A DNA stretch of 13,772 bases, taken from NCBI GenBank assembly GCA_019057975.1, contig JAHLWJ010000103.1, positions 1 to 13,772 of the forward strand, written 5' to 3'. Numbering within the stretch: position 1 is the stretch's first letter; every line of letters starts with the position of its first letter. Origin of the DNA: Promethearchaeota archaeon. Lineage in GTDB: Archaea; Asgardarchaeota; Lokiarchaeia; Sigynarchaeales; SOKP01. The notes beneath the pieces were generated by a model, which did no database searches, had not been told where the DNA came from, and worked only from the letters and a program-made list of their open reading frames with translations. Positions 7,768 to 13,772 of the stretch are shown here, in pieces. The translations under genes and the position numbers were made by a program.

Positions 7768-9139
7768 AGAACTTGGGAATCCACTTTGCTTCAGCCTCGA
7801 ACATCTCTTCAACCATTTCATAGATTTGCGTTGTTGAACACACGCTAGCGGTATTAGGATCGAGTAATATGGCGTGATGAATTTTCTCTCGGTTCATTTC
7901 GAGGACACCTTCAACTGCTGCTTTTTGTACCATGATATTCGAAGTGCACAACGCTTGACATACGGTTGGTAAGACAATTCCTCCTTGGGGATGTAAGCCA
8001 TGATTATCGGCAAAAACAGGGACTTCAACGCAACATCCTTTTGGAAGATTAGTAATTAAACTTCCTTCCTTATTAATTACATTTCCGTTAAATCCAAAAG
8101 GTTCGTTCGTTTCCATGGCATTAATGATGAAGGGGGCGTATTCTCCTGTGGCTACTTTCTTGTAGGGAAGTTTTTGCTTTTTTAATGCTCTCAATATGCT
8201 TCTCTCGAATCTACCTTGCATTTTAACTTGCGTTAAATAATCTGCGGCTTGCTCTATCATGCCCGTAGAGCTCCCCTGAAATTTGTCTAGAAAATCAGGT
8301 AATTTACGATAATAAGGAACATATTCGCTTGTATGCCGGGTCTCCTCTGTCATGAAATATCCTCCCGCAGCTTTCATCAAGTCCAAGCGGACTTTGTCAT
8401 GCTCTCCTAACTTTGGATCCTCTTTGAGGTTTTTCTTAATTAATGGATATGCATCTTTCCATATGGAATTTGGGTCTTCTGAATTCTTATACCAGATTTC
8501 AAGGAACCAAGCCATGTGGTTAATGCCAGCGCAGAGAAAAGTAAATTCTCCAGGTTTTAAACCAGCCCAATTTCGCAAAATCATTGCCGTACCTTGAACA
8601 CCATGACATAGACCAACCGTGGAATCTGGAACGATTGAGTTACAAAACCAAGTATTCATGGCCATTGGATTGGCATAGTTTAAGAGTAAAGGTTTCACTC
8701 CGTCGTTATTGGCGTTGTATCCGATTTCTTGCATATCTTGCAGAATTGATTTTAAGGCGCTTGTCGCGCGTAAGAAGCGAAAAACACCACCGGGGCCGAT
8801 TGTATCTCCTACGGCTTGAGAAACACCATACTTGTAAGGTATTTCAACATCTAACTTAAACGCATCAAGTCCACCTACGTGGATGGATTCTATCACATAT
8901 TTCGCATCTTCGATTGCTTTTTTTTGATTTGTTGTCTTTTCAATTGTAATATCTTTATCGTCGAAAAAATCTTCCTTGTACTTTTTTACATACCGAAACA
9001 TTAAATCTAATCTCTCGGCGTGAATATCTTCAAGACAAAGTATAATGTCTTCTTGAAGCGCTGGAAATATAAGGAGATCTGTAAGTAAATTTTTTCCAAA
9101 AACGAGGGATCCTGCGCCAATGAAAGTAATTTTCACCAC
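7766..9139 (-). CDS. Glycoside hydrolase family 4 (alpha-galactosidase/alpha-galacturonidase-like)
   Basis: 457 residues, full length for GH4. The family cleaves alpha-glycosides by an unusual redox-elimination route that needs NAD+ and a divalent metal such as Mn2+. The N-terminal nucleotide-binding strand and loop ITFIGAGSLVFGK is at 4-16. NYANPM (154-159) is the family's substrate and metal region. The metal ligands are Cys178 in VGLCHGVQGT and His208 in AGINHMAW. Later GYFMTEETRHTSEY (260-273) is a conserved active-site segment. CHGVQGT resembles the MelA and LplD-type alpha-galactosidase/galacturonidase branch more than the phospho-glycosidases, but the substrate cannot be fixed by eye. 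The start is GTG at 9139 (another GTG follows directly), with no Shine-Dalgarno and a TATA box 25 bases upstream, suggesting leaderless mRNA. No sugar importer lies alongside. A deleted second copy of this locus exists at 11628-11705. Confidence 0.9.
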   Translation of the reverse strand: MVKITFIGAGSLVFGKNLLTDLLIFPALQEDIILCLEDIHAERLDLMFRYVKKYKEDFFDDKDITIEKTTNQKKAIEDAKYVIESIHVGGLDAFKLDVEIPYKYGVSQAVGDTIGPGGVFRFLRATSALKSILQDMQEIGYNANNDGVKPLLLNYANPMAMNTWFCNSIVPDSTVGLCHGVQGTAMILRNWAGLKPGEFTFLCAGINHMAWFLEIWYKNSEDPNSIWKDAYPLIKKNLKEDPKLGEHDKVRLDLMKAAGGYFMTEETRHTSEYVPYYRKLPDFLDKFQGSSTGMIEQAADYLTQVKMQGRFERSILRALKKQKLPYKKVATGEYAPFIINAMETNEPFGFNGNVINKEGSLITNLPKGCCVEVPVFADNHGLHPQGGIVLPTVCQALCTSNIMVQKAAVEGVLEMNREKIHHAILLDPNTASVCSTTQIYEMVEEMFEAEAKWIPKF

Positions 9140-9197
9140 AATAATGATTTTAATACAAATAGATTTTTATAACTTTCTTTTGCTCAAATCCTTGAGA
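9136..9197. repeat. 62-bp direct repeat, copy 1 (GH4 start and promoter)
   Basis: This block matches 11644-11705 at 60 of 62 positions with no gaps, differing at 9172 and 9190. It contains the GTG start of GH4, its TATA box, and the last codons of an upstream remnant ending LKDLSKRKL-stop. Offset between copies is 2508 bases. Confidence 0.95.
9165..9172 (-). promoter_or_regulatory. TATA box of GH4 (leaderless promoter)
   Basis: The minus strand reads GAAAG-TTATAAAA: a purine-rich BRE-like element followed by a textbook archaeal TATA box. Twenty-five bases separate its end from the GTG start, which puts the expected transcription start within a few bases of the start codon. There is no ribosome-binding site, which agrees with leaderless translation. 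Confidence 0.6.
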
Positions 9198-9350
9198 CCT
9201 TCAATAAAATTTAGAAATGAACTCTTCGAATGAATAAAGATGATTGATTCTATTTCTTCAATTCTTTCAAAAAGTCTGGCATTCTTTGTAATTAGTTTGT
9301 TATTATTCCTCCACAAGGTTGGAATCTACAATAATAAATTGTAATGTTCC
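9167..9350 (-). pseudogene. Collapsed gene remnant, possibly PIN-domain
   Basis: Two coding-like pieces in different frames lie upstream of GH4. The 5' piece (9303-9350) reads GTLQFIIVDSNLVEE-stop. FIIVDSN resembles the first strand and Asp of PIN-domain nucleases. The 3' piece (9167-9325) contains KLITKNARLFERIEEIES, then SFLNFIEGLKDLSKRKL and TAA. LITKNxRxFERI is reminiscent of the last strand of VapC-like PIN proteins. Together they look like the two ends of a PIN gene with the catalytic middle missing. The stop codon overlaps the GH4 TATA box. The end of this remnant is also present at the second locus (LKNLSKRKL-stop near 11675-11703), so it was part of the duplicated segment. The PIN assignment is tentative; the coding-like character is clearer. 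Confidence 0.35.
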
Positions 9351-9374
9351 TGCTTAATTCTCTTAATATTATTT

Positions 9375-10118
9375 TTATTTCCATTTCGTTAAGATTTCTT
9401 CACGTTGAAATACAGCTCGACTGATAAAAAACAAGCAAATGTCAATTAAAGCAAGAATTCCAGCGATTATAAGCAGAGTATTAACATCAATCGTAATCAC
9501 ACTAAATTCTGTAAGAAGGTATAGTACAAAGAATGGAATTACTGCGAGGAAAGCTAATTGTTGGGCTGAGCGGATATCATTCACACGAGAAGAAATTATG
9601 ACGCTTAATTCTATACTCATAACGCATGCTAGTGGAGCGTCCAAAAGAATCATAATCACAAAGCTCCAATTTGGGAAAAATAAATAACCGACTTTAGCGA
9701 AAGTAAAGATATCCATGAGAACCATGAATATAACAGCACTGATAAACACCATAGATATTACGGGTAAGAATGCAGCCAAACACTTGCCAAGTAAGATTTC
9801 ATCATCGGTAGTTGGGGTTGCTAATAGGGGTTCAAGAGTTTTCTCAGTTTTTTCACCTACGAAACTGTAAGATGCGATAATAGTTGGAATTATCGCAGAA
9901 AGGATGATGAAAAAGAAGGAAAACGCATTAAACACCGGAAATAAGAGCTGTACTGGCACATTTCTGTGATTTACAACATACCAAGCTATTAAAGGTAACC
10001 CAATTGAAAGAATTAACGGTAAAATTAATGCCGAATAAATGATCAATTTTTTTTTGATAAAAAGACCAATATCTTTTGTAGTTATCGTCCAAACGTTTTT
10101 TCTATTCAATTTACTCAT
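9375..10118 (-). CDS. ABC-2 type transporter permease
   Basis: 247 residues with about six predicted helices near 25-48, 60-84, 113-137, 150-175, 186-204 and 212-233. Between helices 2 and 3 is GEKTEKTLEPLLATP (88-102), the conserved cytoplasmic coupling segment of ABC-2 permeases of the NatB/CcmB-like group, followed by TDDEILLGK. Such proteins, with one ATPase, export ions, lipids, peptides or drugs; the substrate is unknown. The ATG at 10118 overlaps the end of the ATPase gene by 8 bases, and an AGGAGG lies in the last ATPase codons, so translation is coupled. The gap of about one base from AGGAGG to ATG is unusually short; a TTG three codons on would be better spaced. Confidence 0.9.
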   Translation of the reverse strand: MSKLNRKNVWTITTKDIGLFIKKKLIIYSALILPLILSIGLPLIAWYVVNHRNVPVQLLFPVFNAFSFFFIILSAIIPTIIASYSFVGEKTEKTLEPLLATPTTDDEILLGKCLAAFLPVISMVFISAVIFMVLMDIFTFAKVGYLFFPNWSFVIMILLDAPLACVMSIELSVIISSRVNDIRSAQQLAFLAVIPFFVLYLLTEFSVITIDVNTLLIIAGILALIDICLFFISRAVFQREEILTKWK

Positions 10119-11031
10119 TCCTCCTAATCTCTTTCAAATAAATATCTTCTAGGCTTGGAACAAGCTCTGAGATCGACTGAACTTGTCCACCCGCATCTTG
10201 TATTGTGCGGATGATGGAAGGATTATCGTGGTGGGGATCATTAACCTCAATGGTCATTTTGTTATTGTCTACCACAATCTTTTCAAATCCAAGAGATTTT
10301 ATCCCTTTGAGGATCATATCCGTAATTTCATCCACTATAACAATAGATTTCTTTCCCCACAAGGACCGGCGTAGTTCATCAGGAGATCCAATAGCTATTA
10401 GAGAGGTATTCAAAATTCCCACGCGATCACAGATTCGTTCTGCCTCATCGAGCATATGCGTATTCAAAAAAATTGTTCGTTTTTCTTTTTTCAGATCAAG
10501 GATAAAGTCTCTTACCATTTTAGCCGCTTCTGGATCCAAATTTGCCGTCGGTTCATCCATAAACAAGATTTTTGGTTCATGGACTAATGTCCGAGCTATA
10601 GCTAATTTTTGTTTCATTCCTTTGGAAAATGTGCCTACGACCACATCTTTTTTCACCCATAAATCCAACATTTTCAAATAATATTCAATTCGTTCTTTTC
10701 GCTTATTTTCAGGACATTGATAAAGTTTTGCATAGAAATCCAGATTTTTATAAGCGGTCATACTTTCATAAAGACCTACATTTTCCGGTAAAAATCCGAT
10801 CATTTTACGAATCTCAAGAAAGTCCTTTTTATTATCAATGGATAAGTCATTCAATATCGCAGTACCGCTCGTTTTTGATATAAGGCAACATAACATCCTA
10901 ATTGTAGTTGTTTTACCCGCTCCATTAGGACCGAGTAAACCAAATACTTCACCTTCTTCAATTTGCAATGAAAGATTATCAACAGCTATCAGATTTCCAT
11001 ATTTTTTGGTCAAATTTTCAATTTTAATCAT
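10111..11031 (-). CDS. ABC transporter ATPase (ABC-2 / NatA type)
   Basis: 306 residues. Walker A GPNGAGKTT is at 34-42, the Q-loop position lies within IGFLPENVGLY near 83 (Glu rather than Gln), the signature FSKGMKQK is at 135-142, Walker B ILFMDEPT at 155-162, and the switch His at 192 in NTHMLDEAE. A C-terminal regulatory region of about 90 residues ends in SELVPSLEDIYLKEI, the usual tail of the NatA/CcmA-like group. It energises the ABC-2 permease that follows with an 8-base overlap. The ATG at 11031 has only a weak ribosome site. A TATA-like sequence at 11108-11116 could give a leader of about 55 bases. A damaged second copy of the ATPase N-terminal region lies upstream at 11345-11500. 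Confidence 0.93.
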   Translation of the reverse strand: MIKIENLTKKYGNLIAVDNLSLQIEEGEVFGLLGPNGAGKTTTIRMLCCLISKTSGTAILNDLSIDNKKDFLEIRKMIGFLPENVGLYESMTAYKNLDFYAKLYQCPENKRKERIEYYLKMLDLWVKKDVVVGTFSKGMKQKLAIARTLVHEPKILFMDEPTANLDPEAAKMVRDFILDLKKEKRTIFLNTHMLDEAERICDRVGILNTSLIAIGSPDELRRSLWGKKSIVIVDEITDMILKGIKSLGFEKIVVDNNKMTIEVNDPHHDNPSIIRTIQDAGGQVQSISELVPSLEDIYLKEIRRNE

Positions 11032-11107
11032 TAATATACATCTTTAAGGTTTAATTTTAAAATTTCATTTTTTTTCTATTCTAAATTTTCAAGTAATACT
11101 TTATAGA

Positions 11108-11116
11108 TTTTATATA
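11108..11116 (-). promoter_or_regulatory. Possible TATA box of the ATPase/ABC-2 permease pair
   Basis: The minus strand reads TATATAAAA in the 104-base gap between the small membrane protein and the ATPase gene. A start near 11085 fits the spacing to the ATG at 11031. The surroundings are very AT-rich, so specificity is low. Confidence 0.3.
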
Positions 11117-11135
11117 TCAATGGCGAAAAAATTCT

Positions 11136-11330
11136 TTAAGTTATGTGATTATCTTCTGTTTTCACCTTAGGCTTCCAAATAATCCCGATCACAAATAGTA
11201 CTATTCCGACAGCAATTAATGCTACGAATGGTATTGAAAAACCTCTTAAAATAAGCAAAACAACGCCTAAAACTGCTATTATACAACCCGCTAATAATAA
11301 CCTTAATTTCCAGTTAGTAAAAAAATTCAT
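11136..11330 (-). CDS. Small two-helix membrane protein
   Basis: 64 residues: a short positively charged start (MNFFTNWKLR), a helix at about 10-29 (LLLAGCIIAVLGVVLLIL), the turn RGFSIP, a second helix at about 34-52 (FVALIAVGIVLFVIGIIW), and a charged tail KPKVKTEDNHIT. No family is recognised. The ATG has a good GAGG site five bases upstream and a TTATAAAA box at 11368-11375, so this short frame is probably a real gene. It precedes the ATPase/permease pair by 104 bases on the same strand and may be an accessory subunit or an unrelated envelope protein. The positive N-terminus and tail suggest both ends are cytoplasmic. Confidence 0.65.
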   Translation of the reverse strand: MNFFTNWKLRLLLAGCIIAVLGVVLLILRGFSIPFVALIAVGIVLFVIGIIWKPKVKTEDNHIT

Positions 11331-11344
11331 GTTTTCCTCTTCCT

Positions 11345-11500
11345 ATTTATAATTTTAATAAAAAATATTTTATAACCATCAGCAGTCAGTTTATCATAGA
11401 TTATCGTAGAAACCGACCTCATCAGGAACAAAACCTATAATATTCCTTATCTTCAATAAATCCATCTTGTTGTCTAGGTAACAACCGTTCTGATAGCTTC
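11345..11500 (-). pseudogene. Remnant of a second ABC ATPase gene
   Basis: The minus strand encodes a stretch beginning DNKMDLLKIRNIIGFVP and ending DEVGFYDNL, aligning with residues 66-91 of the intact ATPase at 10111-11031 (DNKKDFLEIRKMIGFLP onward) at 14 of 26 positions. It stops at TGA 11394-11396. A neighbouring frame continues DKLTADGYKIFFIKI, resembling MTAYKNLDFYAKL of the intact protein after a frameshift and small indels. Upstream, decayed sequence near 11485-11496 could match the preceding residues. Walker A, signature and Walker B are absent, so this piece cannot be functional. At about 54% identity it is an old duplicate or a piece of a related ATPase. Its downstream end carries the TATA box of the small membrane protein. 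Confidence 0.65.
11368..11375 (-). promoter_or_regulatory. TATA-like box of the small membrane protein gene
   Basis: TTATAAAA on the minus strand, 37 bases before the ATG at 11330. It predicts a leader of about 14 bases containing the GAGG ribosome site. It lies inside the decayed end of the ATPase remnant. Confidence 0.4.
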
Positions 11501-11627
11501 TTTTTAAGACGATAATAAGTAATATAGAATTTGTTATAATGTTATTCTTATTTTTATGGGTAAAACAACCCACTATTAATTGAAGTCTTATATACATGCA
11601 TATATACACATGATTAAGAATCAATTA

Positions 11628-11647
11628 TTTAGAACTTAGGAATCCAC
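11628..11647 (-). pseudogene. Ghost GH4 gene: last codons joined to the GH4 start region
   Basis: These 20 bases match the 3' end of GH4 (7765-7784) with one mismatch and encode the same WIPKF-stop. At CCAC (11644-11647, GTGG on the minus strand) the sequence passes directly into the copy of the GH4 start and promoter. In the intact gene GTGG occurs both at the start (9136-9139) and near the end (7781-7784). A deletion between these two tetranucleotides in a duplicate would remove about 1350 bases and produce exactly this junction. The resulting frame is GTG GAT TCC TAA. No function remains in the coding part. Confidence 0.75.
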
Positions 11648-11705
11648 AATAATGATTTTAATACAAATAGATTTTTATAGCTTTCTTTTGCTCAAATTCT
11701 TGAGA
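11644..11705. repeat. 62-bp direct repeat, copy 2 (orphan GH4 promoter)
   Basis: 60 of 62 bases match 9136-9197. It carries the duplicated TATA box (CTATAAAA, minus, 11673-11680) and the end of the upstream remnant (LKNLSKRKL-stop). The promoter may still be active, and would fire toward the ATPase remnant and small membrane protein. Confidence 0.95.
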
Positions 11706-11729
11706 AAATGATGCAAGAGAAGGATTCTT
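11704..11729 (+). repeat. Short imperfect direct repeat, copy 1
   Basis: GAAAATGATG followed after a few bases by GAAGGATTCTT. It recurs at 11828-11854 with one gap and one or two changes. It sits directly beside the 62-bp repeat, in the stretch between the ghost GH4 and the glycosyltransferase stop. No other feature was seen in 11730-11827. Confidence 0.55.
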
Positions 11730-11827
11730 GAATAAAAAAGAAAATAAAAGAAAAAAATATTGCTACCTCCACATAGGAATGTAATAGATTAGATTTTTCA
11801 AAGGAATTTTCATTGAAATCAGACGCA

Positions 11828-11854
11828 GAAAATGATGAAGGAAGAAGGATTCTT
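11828..11854 (+). repeat. Short imperfect direct repeat, copy 2
   Basis: GAAAATGATG, then AAGGAA, then GAAGGATTCTT: a second copy of the element at 11704, 124 bases away, ending 15 bases before the glycosyltransferase stop codon at 11870. AAGGATTCTTCAT could also fold weakly. Confidence 0.55.
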
Positions 11855-11869
11855 CATGAAAAATGGATT

Positions 11870-13129
11870 TTAATTATTAATAGTATCATTTATTATTGAA
11901 ACTGCTTCTTCAATTCCATTTTCTGCTTGAATTTCAGAACTGAGTCTAGTGGCGTTTTCACTCATTTCTTTATCATTTATAACTTTTTCAATTGCATTTA
12001 CCAGTCTTATTATTGATAACTTCTTGCGGGGAATAGGTTTTGGGCCAACACCTAATTTTTCAATCATATATCCCCAAAAAGGCTGATCTCCATGGAAAGG
12101 TACAACAACTGATGGTACACCTGCTTTAAGACCCGCAGCAGTTGTACCAGCCCCTCCGTGATGTATAACGGCTCGAACACGCGGAAAAAGCCATGAATGT
12201 GGCACAGATTCTACCATTAGAACATTATCGGGTAGCTCAGTTTTACTTAATCCACCCCAACCTGAATATACTACAGCACGTTGGTTAGCCTTGTTTAAAG
12301 CTTGAAATACCACCTTTGCTGTTTCTTTAGGCGATTTACTGCTCATGCTCCCAAAACCTATATACAACGGAAGAGGCTCATCTTGAAGAAACTCCGTTAG
12401 AAATGAAGGAGGAGACCAATTATCTGGAGGATCTAATGACCAAAATCCAGTGATGTGAATATTTTTTGTCCAATCATCTGGTCGAGAGAAGACAGATGGA
12501 CTTATTCCATAAATAATTGGACCATTTTTTAAGGAATCAGACTTAAATGGACCAAAAAAAGAAGATTTAGATAATCCAAGCACTTGCTCCCGGATTACTT
12601 TATCAGTTGGGCGATAAGCTTGCCATACAATCTGCCGAGTAAGACGATGTGATAGTCGGTACCCTCCAAGCCATCTTGGGAACTTAGGGAGGAGTGCTCC
12701 AGCAAAGGCCTTAGTGATCGTAAAAGGAATGTTTAAGGCTTGTATTAATGGGATACCTAACTTCTCTGCTATAGAATTAGCTGTAAATAAACCACTTATT
12801 CCTGCCATAACGATATCCATTTCACGACAGGCTTCAAGACTTCTATTTGCTAACAATGCCGCATTTTCCCTTAATTCTTTTCCCATTCGAGCCATGGATG
12901 TGAGAAGCTTTCCACTTTCTAAGACTTCACGCATTTTTTCACTTCTGATAATATCTTCCATGTTAACCTCAATAGGCCAGAATTCTAATCCGTGATGTTT
13001 AACTTGTTTTTCATAATTCTGATTTGTAACCAATCTCACATAATTTCCTGCCTTTACCAATCCATTTCCAAGAGCAAGAAAGGGCTGAACATCCCCCTGA
13101 CTTCCCGGTGCAATAACAGCGATACGCAT
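11870..13129 (-). CDS. GT1-family UDP-sugar-dependent glycosyltransferase
   Basis: 419 residues with the two Rossmann halves of GT-B enzymes. The N-terminal acceptor half opens with MRIAVIAPGSQGDVQPFLALG; GSxGDVxP is typical of sterol, macrolide and rhamnosyl glucosyltransferases of family GT1. The C-terminal donor half begins near LYIGFGSM (255-262) and holds the donor-binding signature HHGGAGTTAAGLKAGVPSVV (323-342), followed by PFHGDQPFWG (344-353), whose Asp-Gln contacts the sugar. The enzyme probably moves glucose or a similar sugar from a nucleotide donor to a lipid or small hydrophobic acceptor. No signal peptide is visible, so it should act in the cytoplasm or at the inner membrane face. 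The ATG at 13129 has only a weak ribosome site. Resemblance to bacterial enzymes is strong, so transfer is plausible. Confidence 0.9.
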   Translation of the reverse strand: MRIAVIAPGSQGDVQPFLALGNGLVKAGNYVRLVTNQNYEKQVKHHGLEFWPIEVNMEDIIRSEKMREVLESGKLLTSMARMGKELRENAALLANRSLEACREMDIVMAGISGLFTANSIAEKLGIPLIQALNIPFTITKAFAGALLPKFPRWLGGYRLSHRLTRQIVWQAYRPTDKVIREQVLGLSKSSFFGPFKSDSLKNGPIIYGISPSVFSRPDDWTKNIHITGFWSLDPPDNWSPPSFLTEFLQDEPLPLYIGFGSMSSKSPKETAKVVFQALNKANQRAVVYSGWGGLSKTELPDNVLMVESVPHSWLFPRVRAVIHHGGAGTTAAGLKAGVPSVVVPFHGDQPFWGYMIEKLGVGPKPIPRKKLSIIRLVNAIEKVINDKEMSENATRLSSEIQAENGIEEAVSIINDTINN

Positions 13130-13179
13130 TATTTTTAACTCGCTCTAATTTACATTAAACTTTTATTTATTTACAATTA

Positions 13180-13395
13180 TCAATTTTCTTTAAATTTTTC
13201 CATCGCATCCTTGAATGCTAAACTCAACCTCTCAATAATAGGTCTTGTGACTAAAAATTGTTTAACTCGCCTTTCTATATTTTTATAGCCTTTGGCAGTT
13301 TTTAACTCATCCTTCTCTGCTTTAATTTCGAGATATAAAACATTTAATCCCGTTAGCAATTCAGAATTTGATTTAAAAATGCGGAACAAATACAA
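13180..13395 (-). CDS. Unrecognised helical ORF, probably a fragment
   Basis: 71 residues from a TTG, largely helical and charged (KAEKDELKTAKGYKNIERRV, then IIERLSLAFKDAMEKFKEN), with no recognised domain. No ribosome site precedes the TTG. The same frame is open further upstream to a TAA inside the A10 run at 13439-13448, adding roughly KKNEGSIELNSIAYYQYL. Removing one A from that run would fuse it to the PIN-domain ORF upstream to give a protein of about 145 residues. However, the sequence does not look like the second half of a PIN domain. It may be a separate gene whose start was lost, or the tail of a fusion. Confidence 0.35.
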   Translation of the reverse strand: MYLFRIFKSNSELLTGLNVLYLEIKAEKDELKTAKGYKNIERRVKQFLVTRPIIERLSLAFKDAMEKFKEN

Positions 13396-13435
13396 ATATT
13401 GATAATACGCAATTGAATTTAATTCAATAGATCCT

Positions 13436-13621
13436 TCATTTTTTTTTTAAATCTTCATCTGAAATAGCACTGATTTCTTCTGTATTTATTTCAGAATAAT
13501 AGACATCATAGTATCCAATAGTATCCCAAAAATCTTGTGTTAATTTTTGGCGATTTGAATCTCTACTATCAAATATTGCGCTGTATACTGATGTATCAAG
13601 AAAAATTTTTAATTTTTTCAT
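13436..13621 (-). pseudogene. Truncated PIN-domain protein (VapC-like)
   Basis: 61 residues. IFLDTSVYSAIFDSRDSNRQ (6-25) is the N-terminal strand of a PIN nuclease with the first catalytic Asp at 9. The stretch ending DVYYSEINTEEI (39-50) supplies the second strand and the conserved Glu at about 49. PIN toxins are normally 130-190 residues with at least two more acidic metal ligands; here the frame ends at TGA directly after LKKK in an A10 run (13439-13448). The missing half is not visible in another frame, although a different open frame continues (13180-13438). The gene is therefore truncated or frame-shifted, or the run is miscounted. The ATG has a weak AGAG site. A small gene tail just upstream (13707) could be its antitoxin partner. 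Confidence 0.6.
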
Positions 13622-13706
13622 ATTAACTCTGTTTTATTTAGTAATACAAGCTATTTTATAATAAAAAAGAAATAAAATTTTTTGTTATTTGAAATATCTT
13701 TTCAAG

Positions 13707-13772
13707 TTAATTACTATATTCTTTAAAGCGTTTTTCAAGGTTAGGATCTACAAGAGTATCCATTATATATTT
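13707..13772 (-). CDS. C-terminal end of a small protein (partial, runs off the right edge)
   Basis: The minus strand is open from the window edge to TAA at 13707-13709 and ends MDTLVDPNLEKRFKEYSN after a short lead of KYI. The hydrophilic, charged tail is typical of real coding sequence. It lies 85 bases upstream of the PIN-domain ORF on the same strand, the place where a VapB-type antitoxin would sit. An internal ATG could be a start, but 18 residues would be very short, so a partial gene is more likely. The antitoxin role is a guess from position. Confidence 0.35.
   Translation of the reverse strand, partial: KYIMDTLVDPNLEKRFKEYSN

Noticed and set aside
8584..8859. 91-residue plus-strand frame within GH4
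   Set aside because: Antisense shadow of a conserved enzyme; no start signals.
10205..10681. 158-residue plus-strand open frame
   Set aside because: Antisense to the well-supported NatA-type ATPase; serine- and isoleucine-rich shadow without domain features.
10770..10800. Glu in place of Gln at the ATPase Q-loop
   Set aside because: LPENxGLY and similar variants are, from general knowledge, common in NatA/CcmA-like ATPases, so this is not evidence of inactivity.
11394..11624. Open frame of 76 residues taken as a gene
   Set aside because: Only its C-terminal third is protein-like, and that part is an ATPase fragment. The rest is AT-rich filler, so it is treated as a pseudogene remnant.
1..13772. 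CRISPR array, tRNA, rRNA, transposase
   Set aside because: No regularly spaced repeats, cloverleaf-like sequence, ribosomal segments or transposase motifs were found on reading both strands.

Overview
The window is AT-rich DNA that reads as archaeal. The upstream regions hold TATA-like boxes (TTATAAAA, TTTATAAA), one spaced so that its transcript should begin at the start codon (leaderless), and purine-rich Shine-Dalgarno (SD) sites occur inside operons. Giant FtsX-type permeases with twin ATPases, PadR regulators, PIN-domain fragments and dense N-glycosylation sequons fit Asgard archaea (Lokiarchaeia-like) best. That placement is inference, because no ribosomal or other marker gene is present. 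Nearly every gene lies on the minus strand.

Layout. 1-123 is the 3' end of a plus-strand membrane protein, overlapping tail to tail an NAD(P)-binding SDR (113-745). 907-6700 is a minus-strand operon of one very large two-unit FtsX/MacB-type permease followed by two different ABC ATPases. Its likely PadR repressor sits just upstream (6853-7389). A shared ATATGTC-N8-ACATnTC sequence lies before both padR and the permease gene, which suggests that PadR controls itself and the transporter. 7469-7689 holds a small plus-strand gene broken by one base. 7766-9139 is a GH4 glycosidase with a leaderless GTG start. 9375-11031 is an ATPase/ABC-2 permease pair, and 11136-11330 is a two-helix membrane protein. 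11870-13129 is a GT1-type glycosyltransferase. The right end holds a truncated PIN-domain gene, an unrecognised ORF, and the tail of a further small gene.

The most unusual region is 11331-11869, with a matching stretch at 9136-9350. It contains the remains of a second ABC ATPase and a 'ghost' copy of the GH4 gene: the promoter and start of GH4 joined directly to its last codons, with the coding body missing between two GTGG tetranucleotides. A 62-bp block (60 of 62 identical) links the live and ghost loci. With the PIN-like fragments, this makes 9.1-13.7 kb look like a zone of duplication and internal deletion in which genes lose their middles and keep their ends.

Functionally, the left half is a regulated export or envelope-protein transport module with a very large extracytoplasmic domain. 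The right half is accessory carbohydrate metabolism and glycosylation (GH4, GT1) plus a simple ABC-2 exporter. No rRNA, tRNA, CRISPR array or transposase was seen.
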